From positions 1-13,066 of the forward strand of contig MNZL01000028.1 of NCBI GenBank assembly GCA_001873585.1: a DNA stretch of 13,066 bases. Direction: 5' to 3'. Shown here one piece after another: positions 6,614-13,066 of the stretch (positions are counted from its first letter, which is position 1; the number at the start of each line of letters is the position of its first letter). A model generated the notes under the pieces. It ran no database searches, had not been told where the DNA came from, and saw only the letters and a list, made by a program, of their open reading frames with translations. The position numbers and the translations under genes are program-made. This stretch comes from Rhodobacterales bacterium CG2_30_65_12 (GTDB lineage Bacteria > Pseudomonadota > Alphaproteobacteria > Rhodobacterales > Rhodobacteraceae).

Positions 6614-7329
6614 AGACGCCGCACGTAGATGTGGTTGCCATCGCGCTTGGTCTCGAAGCGCTTGAGGTCGCGGATCAGGTCCGAGAGCTTGGCCTTGCCA
6701 TACGTCCGGGTATCGAAATCGCGCACCTGCGCCTGGATCGTCTGGCCGATCAGGCCAAGCTGATACCATTCGCCGTCCTGGTCGATCTTTTCCATTGCCT
6801 TGAGGATCAGCGGTTGGGCCTCGATCGACGGGCGCTTGGCCGAGGCCGGCTTTTCCGACGGGCCGACAGCGGGCGCTTCGGCGGGCTCTTCGACGATGTT
6901 TTCGATCATCACGAATCGGGTGCAGACGTTGCGCAAGGATTCGGGCGTCTTGCCCTCGCCGATGCCGATCACGTCAAGCCCGTGTTCGCGGATGCGGTTG
7001 GCCAGCGCGGTAAAGTCGCTATCGGACGAGACCAGCACGAACCCGTCAAACCGGCCAGTGTGCAAAAGGTCCATCGCGTCGATCACCAGACCGATGTCGG
7101 AGGCGTTCTTGCCCTTTGTGTTGGCGGTTTCCTGATGGGCAACAAGACCGAGCGCATGAACCTTGCGCGCCCAGGGCTGCAGCCGGGGCGCGGCCCAGTC
7201 GCCGTATACGCGGCGCAGCGCCGGCTCGCCATAGGAGGTAACTTCTTTCAGGATCGCCTCGGCGTGCCTGGCGGGAATATTGTCGGCGTCGATCAGGACG
7301 GCGAGCAGGGGGGGCTTGGTGTCTTTCAT
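6607..7329 (-). CDS. NYN domain protein (LabA/DUF88-like putative RNase) with C-terminal LOTUS/OST-HTH-like region
   Basis: A 240-aa protein. Residues about 8-145 form an NYN (PIN-like) domain: VLIDADN (D14, D16), NASDIGLVIDAMDLL (D78, D84) and VLVSSDSDF (D103, D105) supply the acidic cluster typical of metal-dependent RNases. After an Ala/Pro/Glu-rich linker (about 146-165) comes a region of about 165-240 ending in KLSDLIRDLKRFETKRDGNHIYVRRLD. It resembles the OST-HTH/LOTUS domain often fused to NYN and thought to bind RNA. The substrate is unknown. The start ATG at 7329 is chosen because homology-like sequence begins just after it; the frame extends upstream to 7431 with low-complexity, GC-driven sequence. 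No SD is seen before 7329. The gene stands alone on its strand between mbfA and the cytochrome gene. Confidence 0.88.
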   Translation of the reverse strand: MKDTKPPLLAVLIDADNIPARHAEAILKEVTSYGEPALRRVYGDWAAPRLQPWARKVHALGLVAHQETANTKGKNASDIGLVIDAMDLLHTGRFDGFVLVSSDSDFTALANRIREHGLDVIGIGEGKTPESLRNVCTRFVMIENIVEEPAEAPAVGPSEKPASAKRPSIEAQPLILKAMEKIDQDGEWYQLGLIGQTIQAQVRDFDTRTYGKAKLSDLIRDLKRFETKRDGNHIYVRRLD

Positions 7330-7335
7330 GCACAG

Positions 7336-7364
7336 ATAGTGGGGCCACGCGAGCCGGGGCACAA
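7336..7364 (-). promoter_or_regulatory. Candidate promoter of the NYN gene, placed for a leaderless transcript
   Basis: On the - strand TTGTGC (7364-7359), a 17-base spacer and CACTAT (7341-7336) precede the ATG at 7329 by only 6 bases. Transcription would therefore start at or next to the A of the start codon. The absence of an SD in front of this ATG agrees. Both hexamers deviate from consensus, so this is a weak call. Confidence 0.3.
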
Positions 7365-7471
7365 GGGCTGGCGCGCATCGCTGCCCCCGCCGCGCCAAGA
7401 ACGCAATCGCGCCGCCACGGCGATCATCCATGACGGCGCGGGCGTGTGGTCAGCCCGGTTTCCGGTCGGCC

Positions 7472-7912
7472 TTACTCCTTGTAGACGGAGTGGCAGGCCT
7501 TGCAGGCCTCGCCAAGCCCGCCCATCGCGGCACCGAGCGCCTCGGGGCTGTCGACCGAGGCTCCGGCCTCGGCAGCCAGCTTCAGACCGGCGGCCTTGGT
7601 GAGGAAATCGTCCCAGTTGGTCCAGACGTCATCCTTGGCCTTGCTCTCGGGATCCCTGTTGGACTTCGGCTCGAACAGCACCGGCACCCGCGCGGCCTGC
7701 GCGGCGATCTCGCCAAACCACGCCTGCGCTTGCACGGCGTCAAAGGCGGTTTCGCCTTTCACCATCGTCGTGAGCTTCTTCACGTCGCCACCGATCAGCC
7801 CCATCGCCTCCTTGCGGGCGATCACGTCGGGATCTTGCGCGGCGGCAAACGCAGCGCTGACAGCGGTGCCGAACACGAGCGCGGCGGTGAGGACGGTGTT
7901 ACGGGTAAACAT
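7472..7912 (-). CDS. Cytochrome c'-type (class II) periplasmic haem protein
   Basis: A 146-aa secreted protein. The signal peptide is MFTRNTVLTAALVFGTAVSAAFA with cleavage expected near residue 23-25. The mature part is about 120 residues, the size of a four-helix-bundle cytochrome c' (PF01322). The single haem site is at the extreme C terminus, CKACH (C137, C140, H141 as axial ligand), as in class II cytochromes. Near the N terminus, RKEAMG (R33, M37) fits the conserved R-x3-M pattern; whether M37 is a sixth ligand (low-spin c-556 type) or the haem is five-coordinate (c', NO-binding) cannot be decided from sequence. The start at 7912 has AAGGA at 7921-7925, 8 bases upstream. The gene is divergent from the YqcI/YcgG gene across a 131-base gap, with no clear promoter or FNR-type dyad seen there. 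Confidence 0.9.
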   Translation of the reverse strand: MFTRNTVLTAALVFGTAVSAAFAAAQDPDVIARKEAMGLIGGDVKKLTTMVKGETAFDAVQAQAWFGEIAAQAARVPVLFEPKSNRDPESKAKDDVWTNWDDFLTKAAGLKLAAEAGASVDSPEALGAAMGGLGEACKACHSVYKE

Positions 7913-8043
7913 ACGGTTTTTCCTTTTGCAGGGCTTGGTTGGCGGAAGATTACCGGCCTCGGCGCCGGGGTCCATTCACAACCTTGTCAGATGCGGCAAC
8001 TCGGCACTGGCCCGCCGTGCGCGCCGGTGGCATTCTCGCCGAC

Positions 8044-8781
8044 ATGACCGTGATCGCGCAAAACACCCTCACCGCCGTCGGCTATGCCGGGCCCGCCTGG
8101 CACAGTGAGGTCGCCGCCGACCTTGCCCAGCGGCTCACCCCGCCCTCGGCCTTTCCCTGCACCTTCTCGCAAAACGCTTTCCGGCGCGGGCTGGTGGATT
8201 TCATCTTCGTTGAGGCACTCGACGACGCCGGCCGCGCGCAGCTGCGCGCCGACATGCTCGCCTATATCGCCCAAGCGCGGCAGTGGGACGGTCAGGTCAA
8301 CACCGCCCGGCCGCTGGTGGTGGCGTTTTCGCGCAATGCCGCCAGCACCGATACGGTAGAGGGCTACCACGCGATTGGCTGGCAGGTGCTGCAGGACTGG
8401 CACGACCACGACCCCGCGCCCTGGCCCAAGGGCGTGGCCACCGATCCGCACAGGCCTTACTGGTCGATGTGCTTTGGCGGTATCCAGCTTTTCGTCAACT
8501 TCTCAGCGCCTGCCCACAGCCAGCGCAAATCGCGCAATCTCGGGGCGCATTTCCTGTTCATCATCAACCCGCGCGAGCGGTTTGACGTGGTAGCGGGCGA
8601 AACGCCGGAAGGCAATCGGGTGCGGCAGGTGATCCGCGATCGGGCCGAGGCCTACGACGGCATCCCCCACGCGCCGGAACTGGGCATGTATCAAAAGGGC
8701 GAGCTTGAGTGGTGGCAATACGGGGTGACGGACGACAACGCCCCGCGCAGCGATCGTTGCCCGCTGAAGATGCGGAGTTAA
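8044..8781 (+). CDS. YqcI/YcgG family protein (PF08892)
   Basis: A 245-aa protein recognised by PF08892 hallmarks: FPCTFSQNAFRRGLVDFIFV (residues 37-56), YWSMCFGGIQLFVNFSAP (139-156), SRNLGAHFLFIINPRERFD (163-181) and a C-terminal GELEWWQYGVTDDN with RCPLK. Three cysteines (C39, C143, C239) lie inside these blocks. Members were long unknown; at least one relative, GntA of guanitoxin biosynthesis, is described as a haem-dependent N-hydroxylase. Haem binding here is only a possibility. No other biosynthetic gene is nearby, so no pathway can be given. The ATG at 8044 is chosen because upstream residues are low-complexity and homologous sequence starts soon after; no strong SD is seen. The frame extends back to 7939. 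Its stop TAA overlaps the stop of the convergent gene. Confidence 0.85.
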   Translation: MTVIAQNTLTAVGYAGPAWHSEVAADLAQRLTPPSAFPCTFSQNAFRRGLVDFIFVEALDDAGRAQLRADMLAYIAQARQWDGQVNTARPLVVAFSRNAASTDTVEGYHAIGWQVLQDWHDHDPAPWPKGVATDPHRPYWSMCFGGIQLFVNFSAPAHSQRKSRNLGAHFLFIINPRERFDVVAGETPEGNRVRQVIRDRAEAYDGIPHAPELGMYQKGELEWWQYGVTDDNAPRSDRCPLKMRS

Positions 8782-9272
8782 CGCCGCCAGATCACCACCG
8801 GCGCGTCGGGGCGCGCGCGGCTGGCGCGAATCGCCGCCTCGATATCAATCCCCGGCAGCGCGGTCAGCGCGTCAAACAGCGCCTCGGTGCCTTCCGCGCT
8901 CACCGGCACCCGCAGCACCTGCGCCCCGCTGGTGAAGCGCCACACCGGCAACCCGGCGCGGTCGGGGGCGATGGCCACCTCCGTAAGCGCATCGAGGGAG
9001 GCAATCCCGCCGCCGACCGGCGCGAGATAGGCCACCTGGCGCTCGTCCACCTCGATCACGCCAAGCCCGCCGTGCCCGCCGATGAAGCGCGCGCGCTGGG
9101 CAGCGGCCCAGAGCAACGCCGCGCCGCCCGCCGTGAGCGCCCAGCCGATCCACTTGATCAGCCCCAAAGACGTCACGCCCCACCACAGCCCAAGCCCCAG
9201 AACCGCACTCGCGGCCAGCGCCCCGCGCCAGCGTTTAAGCCTCTGGGCCGCTTCTGTGCGGATGAAACTCAC
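8778..9272 (-). CDS. Two-TM membrane protein of unknown function with a C-terminal soluble domain
   Basis: I do not recognise this gene by family name. The 164-aa product has two adjacent hydrophobic segments, about residues 18-37 (LAASAVLGLGLWWGVTSLGL) and 41-58, after a basic N terminus (RLKRWR). A predicted beta-rich domain of about 65-145 (GVIEVDERQVAYLAPVGGG, VWRFTSGAQVLRVPV) follows. The layout is like small membrane proteins with a PH-like cytoplasmic domain, but this is inference. The GTG at 9272 is preferred to the GTG at 9278 because GGGAGG (9278-9283) is 5 bases from the former and would touch the latter. The 9272 start overlaps the stop of a 37-aa small ORF by GTGA. Its own stop (8778-8780) overlaps that of the convergent YqcI/YcgG gene. 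It appears to be the last gene of the rsmE operon. Confidence 0.8.
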   Translation of the reverse strand: MSFIRTEAAQRLKRWRGALAASAVLGLGLWWGVTSLGLIKWIGWALTAGGAALLWAAAQRARFIGGHGGLGVIEVDERQVAYLAPVGGGIASLDALTEVAIAPDRAGLPVWRFTSGAQVLRVPVSAEGTEALFDALTALPGIDIEAAIRASRARPDAPVVIWRR

Positions 9273-9382
9273 CCGCACCTCCCGATGATGATCGGCTGTT
9301 TCAGAGTGCCGAGGGTATCGGCGCCGATGTCGGCTACGCTCCCCTCGCCCGCTGCGTCACTCGCCTGTGCCACGCGCAGCAT
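9269..9382 (-). CDS. Candidate 37-aa small protein between rsmE and the two-TM gene
   Basis: The gap between rsmE and the next gene is filled exactly by a 37-codon ORF, MLRVAQASDAAGEGSVAD... ending ...IIIGRCG. Its ATG overlaps the rsmE stop by one base (TGATG) and its TGA overlaps the next start by four bases (GTGA). Hand counts give GC of about 68%, 54% and 81% at codon positions 1, 2 and 3, the coding pattern of high-GC genomes. GGGGA lies 6 bases before the ATG as a weak SD. There is no recognised domain, signal peptide or TM segment. It could be a real small protein, or only a short coupling ORF that carries ribosomes from rsmE to the next gene. The same frame stays open into rsmE, which lowers the weight of openness alone. 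Confidence 0.4.
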   Translation of the reverse strand: MLRVAQASDAAGEGSVADIGADTLGTLKQPIIIGRCG

Positions 9383-10113
9383 CACCAATCCCCGAGCCTG
9401 GATTGCCACAGGGTGAGCGCGGCCACGGCGGCGGTATCGGCGCGCAGGATGCGAGGGCCAAGGCTCAGCGGGTGCGCCTGCGGCATGGCCCTGAGGCGCG
9501 CGCGCTCGGCTTCGGAAAAGCCGCCCTCCGGGCCGATGAATATCGCCCAGGCGCCGCCGCGCGCGATGGCACCTGCGAGGGTGGCAGAGCCGCCCACCAG
9601 CGCCTCGTCGGCAAACAGGATCTGCCGGTCGGCCGGCCAGGCGTCGAGCAACGTATCGAGCTTTTGCAGCGCCGCCACCGGCGGCACGAAAGTGCCACCG
9701 CATTGCTCGGCAGCCTCCACCGCATGCGCCTGCAGCCGATCTTGCCGGATGCGCTCGGCATTGGTGAACGCGGTCTGCACCGGCAGGATGCGCGCGGCCC
9801 CCATCTCGGCAGCTTTCTCGACGATGAAATCGGTGCGCGCCTTCTTGATCGGGGCGAAGACAAGCCAGAGGTCGGGCGGATCGAGCTGCGGCGCGGATTG
9901 CCCGAGCACCGCGAGCACGCCGCCGCGCTTGCCCGCCTCGGCCACCTCTGCCACCCACTCGCCAGCATGGCCGTTGAACAGCGCCACCCGTGCGCCCGGG
10001 CCAAGGCGCATCACGCCAAACAGGTAATGCGCCTGCGCGCGCGCCAGAACGATGGATTGCCCCTCGTGCAGGGGAGCGTCTACAAAGAGGCGGATTTTCT
10101 CACGGGTCATCAT
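9382..10113 (-). CDS. rsmE: 16S rRNA (uracil(1498)-N(3))-methyltransferase
   Basis: RsmE (243 aa, usual length) methylates N3 of U1498 in 16S rRNA with S-adenosylmethionine. An N-terminal PUA-like domain covers about residues 5-72 (KIRLFVDAPL, HYLFGVMRLGPG, FNGHAGEW). The SPOUT domain follows, with the family motifs APIKKARTDFIVEKAAEMG (88-105), EAAEQCGG (133-140), the knot loop IFIGPEGGFSEAE (191-203) and LGPRILRADTAAVAAL (218-233). The start is ATGATG: the first ATG at 10113 is given, and the second at 10110 is equally possible. No SD precedes either. Only 11-14 bases separate it from the divergent ubiA start, so control elements must overlap coding sequence or the leaders be very short. 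Downstream it is coupled to the small ORF. Confidence 0.95.
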   Translation of the reverse strand: MMTREKIRLFVDAPLHEGQSIVLARAQAHYLFGVMRLGPGARVALFNGHAGEWVAEVAEAGKRGGVLAVLGQSAPQLDPPDLWLVFAPIKKARTDFIVEKAAEMGAARILPVQTAFTNAERIRQDRLQAHAVEAAEQCGGTFVPPVAALQKLDTLLDAWPADRQILFADEALVGGSATLAGAIARGGAWAIFIGPEGGFSEAERARLRAMPQAHPLSLGPRILRADTAAVAALTLWQSRLGDW

Positions 10114-10124
10114 GGGGGCACGAT

Positions 10125-11093
10125 ATGGCGGGCGATGCGAAGACACCAGAGCCGCGTGGCCAGGTGGCCGACGCGGTGCGCGGCAACTGGGTTGACCGCC
10201 GCGCGCCAACCTGGAGCCGCCCCTACCTGCGCCTCTCCCGCGCCGACCGGCCGATCGGCACCTGGCTCCTGCTCCTGCCGTGCTGGTGGGGGCTACTGCT
10301 GGGCATTGGCGAAACCAGCGGCTTCGGCTGGCAGGATGGCTGGATCGCGCTCGGCACCGCCGCCGGGGCCTGGCTCATGCGCGGCGCGGGCTGCACCTGG
10401 AACGACATCACCGACCGCAAGATCGACGCCGCCGTCGAGCGCACCCGGAGCCGCCCGCTGCCCTCGGGCCAGGTGAGCGTGCAACAGGCGCTTGGCTGGC
10501 TCGTCGGGCAATCGCTTGTCGCGCTCGTGATACTGCTCACCTTCCACCCCAACGCGATCTTGCTCGGCTTCGTCGCGTTGGCGCCGGTGGCGATCTACCC
10601 CTTCGCCAAGCGCTTCACCTGGTGGCCGCAGGTGTTTCTCGGCATCGCCTTTAACTGGGGCGCGCTGCTGGCCTACACCGCCCACACCGGCCACCTTGGC
10701 TGGCCCGCCGTGGCGCTCTACCTCGCCGGCATAAGCTGGACGCTGTTTTACGATACGATTTATGCCCATCAGGATAAGGAAGATGATGCGCTGATCGGCG
10801 TCAAATCCACTGCACGGCTGTTTGGCGAGCGCACGCTGCCGTGGCTCAGGGGCTTCATGATCCTCACCGTCGTGCTGCTCACGCTGGCGATCATCCTCGC
10901 CTTCATGCCGGCGCGGCCGATGCTCTCGCTGGTGGTGGCGCTCGGCGGAGCCTGGTTCATGGGCTGGCACATGGCCTGGCAACTGCGCCTGCTCGATACC
11001 GAAAACCCGGATATTTGCCTCAAGCTGTTTCGTTCCAACCGCAACGCCGGGCTGATCCCTGTGCTGTTTCTTGCCGTCGCGGTTCTCGTGTGA
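10125..11093 (+). CDS. ubiA: 4-hydroxybenzoate polyprenyltransferase
   Basis: UbiA (322 aa) joins the polyprenyl chain to 4-hydroxybenzoate in ubiquinone synthesis, in the inner membrane. Both Asp-rich motifs are intact: NDITDRKID (N93, D94, D97, D101) and DTIYAHQDKEDD (D210, Y213, D217, D221). They bind Mg2+-diphosphate. The typical RTRSRPLPSG follows the first motif. About eight hydrophobic segments are seen between residues 45 and 322, starting with the DRPIGTWLLLLPCWW segment. The ATG at 10125 is chosen because it stands just before a family-like soluble N terminus (GNWVDRRAPTWSRPYLRL); the open frame back to 9990 is antisense to rsmE. GGGGG (10114-10118) is the only SD-like sequence. The gene is divergent from rsmE and followed after 63 bases by the OmpA-family gene. 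Confidence 0.95.
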   Translation: MAGDAKTPEPRGQVADAVRGNWVDRRAPTWSRPYLRLSRADRPIGTWLLLLPCWWGLLLGIGETSGFGWQDGWIALGTAAGAWLMRGAGCTWNDITDRKIDAAVERTRSRPLPSGQVSVQQALGWLVGQSLVALVILLTFHPNAILLGFVALAPVAIYPFAKRFTWWPQVFLGIAFNWGALLAYTAHTGHLGWPAVALYLAGISWTLFYDTIYAHQDKEDDALIGVKSTARLFGERTLPWLRGFMILTVVLLTLAIILAFMPARPMLSLVVALGGAWFMGWHMAWQLRLLDTENPDICLKLFRSNRNAGLIPVLFLAVAVLV

Positions 11094-11094
11094 T

Positions 11095-11111
11095 TGCGCC
11101 AACCCGGCGCA
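11095..11111 (+). other. Small hairpin right after ubiA
   Basis: TGCGCC (11095-11100) and GGCGCA (11106-11111) form a perfect 6-bp stem with a 5-base loop, beginning one base after the ubiA stop. There is no T tract, so a full terminator is unlikely; it may protect the ubiA 3' end while some transcripts continue into the next gene 45 bases further on. Confidence 0.35.
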
Positions 11112-11156
11112 GGCCGTAAGGAAACGGCACAACAGCCAAACCGGAAACAGACCGCT

Positions 11157-13066
11157 ATGCGCCTGCCGCTGATCTCCAGTCTTCGCCAAAACCCGTCGGG
11201 GCTCGTTGCCGCCACGTTTGCGGCTGCGTTTGTGATCGCGGTGCTGGTGGCGTGGGGTGCGCTGTCGGCGATCGAAGGCCTGTCGCAGAGCGCCATCGAC
11301 CGGGCGCTGCTGCTCGAAGGCGAGGATTGGGCGAAGGTCGAAACCGACGGCCTGCAGGTGGTGATGACCGGCACGGCGCCGACCGAGCGCGCGCGCTTTC
11401 ATGCCCTTGCGATCGCCGGCGCGAGGGTTGACGCCGGGCGGGTGATCGACCGGATGGAAGTGCCTGCGCCGAAGGCGAACACCGCGCCCGAGTTTTCCAT
11501 CGAAATGCTGCGCAATCACGCCGGGATCTCGATGATCGGCCTGATCCCGGCGGCAACCGACCGCGCCACGCTCGTTGACCGGATGCAGAAGATCGACCCC
11601 GAAAACGCGATCACCGACCTGTTGGAAACCGCCGATTACCCGGTGCCGGCGCGCTGGAGTTCGGCGCTTGATTTCGCCCTTGGTGCGGTTGAAACCCTGC
11701 CGCGCTCGAAGATTTCCGTGCGCGCCAACCGGGTGGCGATCGAAGCCATCGCCGACAGCGCCGATCAAAAATCTGGCTGGGAACGGGCGCTGCGTGCCAA
11801 CGCACCGGGGGGCGTGCGCATTGCCCTCGATATCACCGCGCCGCGCCCGGTGATCACGCCCTTCACCTTGCGCTTCACCATCGACGCTGACGGCGCGCGG
11901 TTTGATGCCTGCACCGCGCACACCGAGAAGGGCCGCGACCAGATCATCGCCGCCGGGATCGCCGCCGGGGTGAAAGGCCGGCCCACCTGCACCATCGCCC
12001 TCGGGGTGCCCTCGCCCGACTGGCCCACCGCCGTGGCGCGCGGGATTTCGGCGCTCGCTGACTTGGGCGGCGGCTCGCTCACCTTTTCCGACGCGGATGT
12101 AACGCTGGTGGCCGCCGCCGGCATACCGCGCAACAGCTTCGACCGCGTTGCCGGCGAGCTTGAGGCCGACCTGCCGGACGTGTTCTCGCTTCACGCCGTG
12201 CTGCCCGACCCGGTGTCGATATCTGGTGCCGACCAGGCCGCAGGGCCGCCGGAATTCGCAGCCACGCTGAGCCCCGAGGGGCGGGTGCAACTGCGCGGGA
12301 GGGTGGCCGACGAACAGGAGCGCATGGTGGTGGAAAGCATGTCGCGCGCACGTTTCGGGGTGAACAAGGTGTATTCCGCGATGCGGCTCGATCCCGAGCT
12401 GCCGCGCGGCTGGTCACTGCGGGTGCTCGCCGGGCTCGAAGCCCTCGACCAGCTCGCCAATGGCTCGGTGGTGGTGCAGCCGCTGGTGGTTGACGTGCGC
12501 GGCGCCACCGGCGACCGCAACGCCTCGGCCGAAATCAGCCGGGTGCTCTCGGAAAAGCTTGGCGAGGCGGAGGATTATCGCGTCAACGTCCGTTATGAGG
12601 AAAAGCTCGATCCGGCGGCGGCGCTGCCCACGCCCGAGGAATGCGCAAGCGGCGTGAATGCGGCGCTGACCGAGGCCAAGATCACCTTCGCGCCGGGTTC
12701 GGCGGAGATCGAGCTCGGCTCCGGGCACACCGTCGACAAGATCGCCGAAATCCTCAAGAGCTGCCCCGACGTGGCGATGGAAATTGGTGGCTACACCGAT
12801 AGCCAGGGCCGCGAGGAGATGAACCAGGCGCTTTCGCAGCGCCGCGCCGAGGCGGTGCTTTCGGCCCTGCTGGCGCGCCGGGTGCTGACCACCAACCTCG
12901 CCGCGCATGGCTATGGCGAGGAAAACCCGATCGCCGACAACGGCACCGAGGAAGGCCGCGAGGCCAACCGCCGGATCGAGTTTCGCCTGATCGGCACGTC
13001 GGCGCGGGGGCCAGACCCGAATGCCGAAGCCAAGCCGGCCAGCGGCGCGTCGGCGGAAGATTCCGC
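11157..13066 (+). CDS. BON-like repeat / OmpA-domain envelope protein (3' end outside window)
   Basis: At least 636 codons are visible and the frame is still open at the window end. After a short N terminus, residues about 16-37 form one hydrophobic segment (GLVAATFAAAFVIAVLVAWG), better read as an inner-membrane anchor or uncleaved signal. Several BON-like stretches follow, each a strand-Gly-strand and a helix, near residues 61, 113, 312, 366 and 436 (for example RVQLRGRVADEQERMVVESM). Residues about 509-611 are an OmpA C-terminal peptidoglycan-binding domain: ITFAPGSAEIE, GGYTDSQGREEMNQALSQRR (the diaminopimelate-binding Asp/Arg pattern) and NRRIEFRLI. A Pro/Ala/Ser-rich tail begins after that. 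It probably links the membrane to the cell wall. The ATG at 11157 has only a distant GGA. Its position after ubiA fits a gene pair I recall from related genomes. Confidence 0.88.
   Translation, partial: MRLPLISSLRQNPSGLVAATFAAAFVIAVLVAWGALSAIEGLSQSAIDRALLLEGEDWAKVETDGLQVVMTGTAPTERARFHALAIAGARVDAGRVIDRMEVPAPKANTAPEFSIEMLRNHAGISMIGLIPAATDRATLVDRMQKIDPENAITDLLETADYPVPARWSSALDFALGAVETLPRSKISVRANRVAIEAIADSADQKSGWERALRANAPGGVRIALDITAPRPVITPFTLRFTIDADGARFDACTAHTEKGRDQIIAAGIAAGVKGRPTCTIALGVPSPDWPTAVARGISALADLGGGSLTFSDADVTLVAAAGIPRNSFDRVAGELEADLPDVFSLHAVLPDPVSISGADQAAGPPEFAATLSPEGRVQLRGRVADEQERMVVESMSRARFGVNKVYSAMRLDPELPRGWSLRVLAGLEALDQLANGSVVVQPLVVDVRGATGDRNASAEISRVLSEKLGEAEDYRVNVRYEEKLDPAAALPTPEECASGVNAALTEAKITFAPGSAEIELGSGHTVDKIAEILKSCPDVAMEIGGYTDSQGREEMNQALSQRRAEAVLSALLARRVLTTNLAAHGYGEENPIADNGTEEGREANRRIEFRLIGTSARGPDPNAEAKPASGASAEDS

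Noticed and set aside
7442..7471. CCGG-AAA-CCGG hairpin after the cytochrome gene as a terminator
   Set aside because: It has only four base pairs, no T tract and a mismatched outer stem; not strong enough to call.
9990..10124. 45-residue N-terminal extension of ubiA
   Set aside because: It is fully antisense to rsmE and has low-complexity composition unlike UbiA N termini.
10293..12290. 665-codon open frame on the - strand across ubiA and the OmpA-family gene
   Set aside because: It lies antisense to two genes with clear protein families. It is Arg/His/Gly-rich with no family motif, and such long antisense frames arise from GC-rich third positions.

Overview
This is a high-GC chromosomal window that reads as an alphaproteobacterium, most likely a Rhodobacterales (Rhodobacter/Roseobacter-type) genome. 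The evidence is the dnaX-ybaB-recR block with an alphaproteobacterial DnaX tail, an MbfA-type ferritin/VIT1 iron exporter behind an Irr-like (ICE) box, ubiA followed by a BON/OmpA protein, and GC-rich third codon positions throughout. The assignment comes from family knowledge and gene order, not from a search. Nearly all the DNA is coding, and the longest gap without a gene is about 167 bases. I see no tRNA, rRNA, CRISPR array, insertion sequence or prophage gene.

Layout. (1) Positions 2-1562, + strand: the 3' end of dnaX (tau/gamma subunits of DNA polymerase III), a YbaB/EbfC nucleoid-associated protein and recR, tightly packed as one operon. It ends at a bidirectional terminator at about 1602-1636. 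(2) Positions 1661-5320, - strand: an AEC-family permease and a UPF0178 (YaiI/YqxD) protein, then sseA (3-mercaptopyruvate sulfurtransferase) and a class I aminotransferase joined by a one-base stop/start overlap. The last pair can be read as a cysteine aminotransferase/3-MST module. (3) Positions 5361-6613: mbfA with a strong Shine-Dalgarno, a promoter and an ICE-like operator. Downstream of mbfA, in front of the permease, lies a hairpin-rich element with a CAAATACTC core. (4) Positions 6607-7912, - strand: an NYN-domain (LabA/DUF88-like) putative RNase with a C-terminal LOTUS-like region and no visible SD, then a secreted cytochrome c'-type haem protein. (5) Positions 8044-8781, + strand: a YqcI/YcgG-family protein, divergent from the cytochrome and convergent with the next gene, whose stop codon it overlaps. 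(6) Positions 8778-10113, - strand: rsmE (16S rRNA m3U1498 methyltransferase), a previously unmarked 37-codon small ORF coupled at both ends, and a two-TM unknown protein. (7) Positions 10125-13066, + strand: ubiA (4-hydroxybenzoate polyprenyltransferase, ubiquinone synthesis), starting only 11-14 bp from the rsmE start, and a BON-repeat/OmpA-domain envelope protein that runs off the window.

The genes are mostly housekeeping, and I found no new multi-gene defence or mobile system. The most useful points for follow-up are the Irr-type control site of mbfA, the coupled 37-aa small ORF, the sulfurtransferase/aminotransferase coupling, the hairpin element at 5361-5433 and the unusually close rsmE/ubiA divergent starts.
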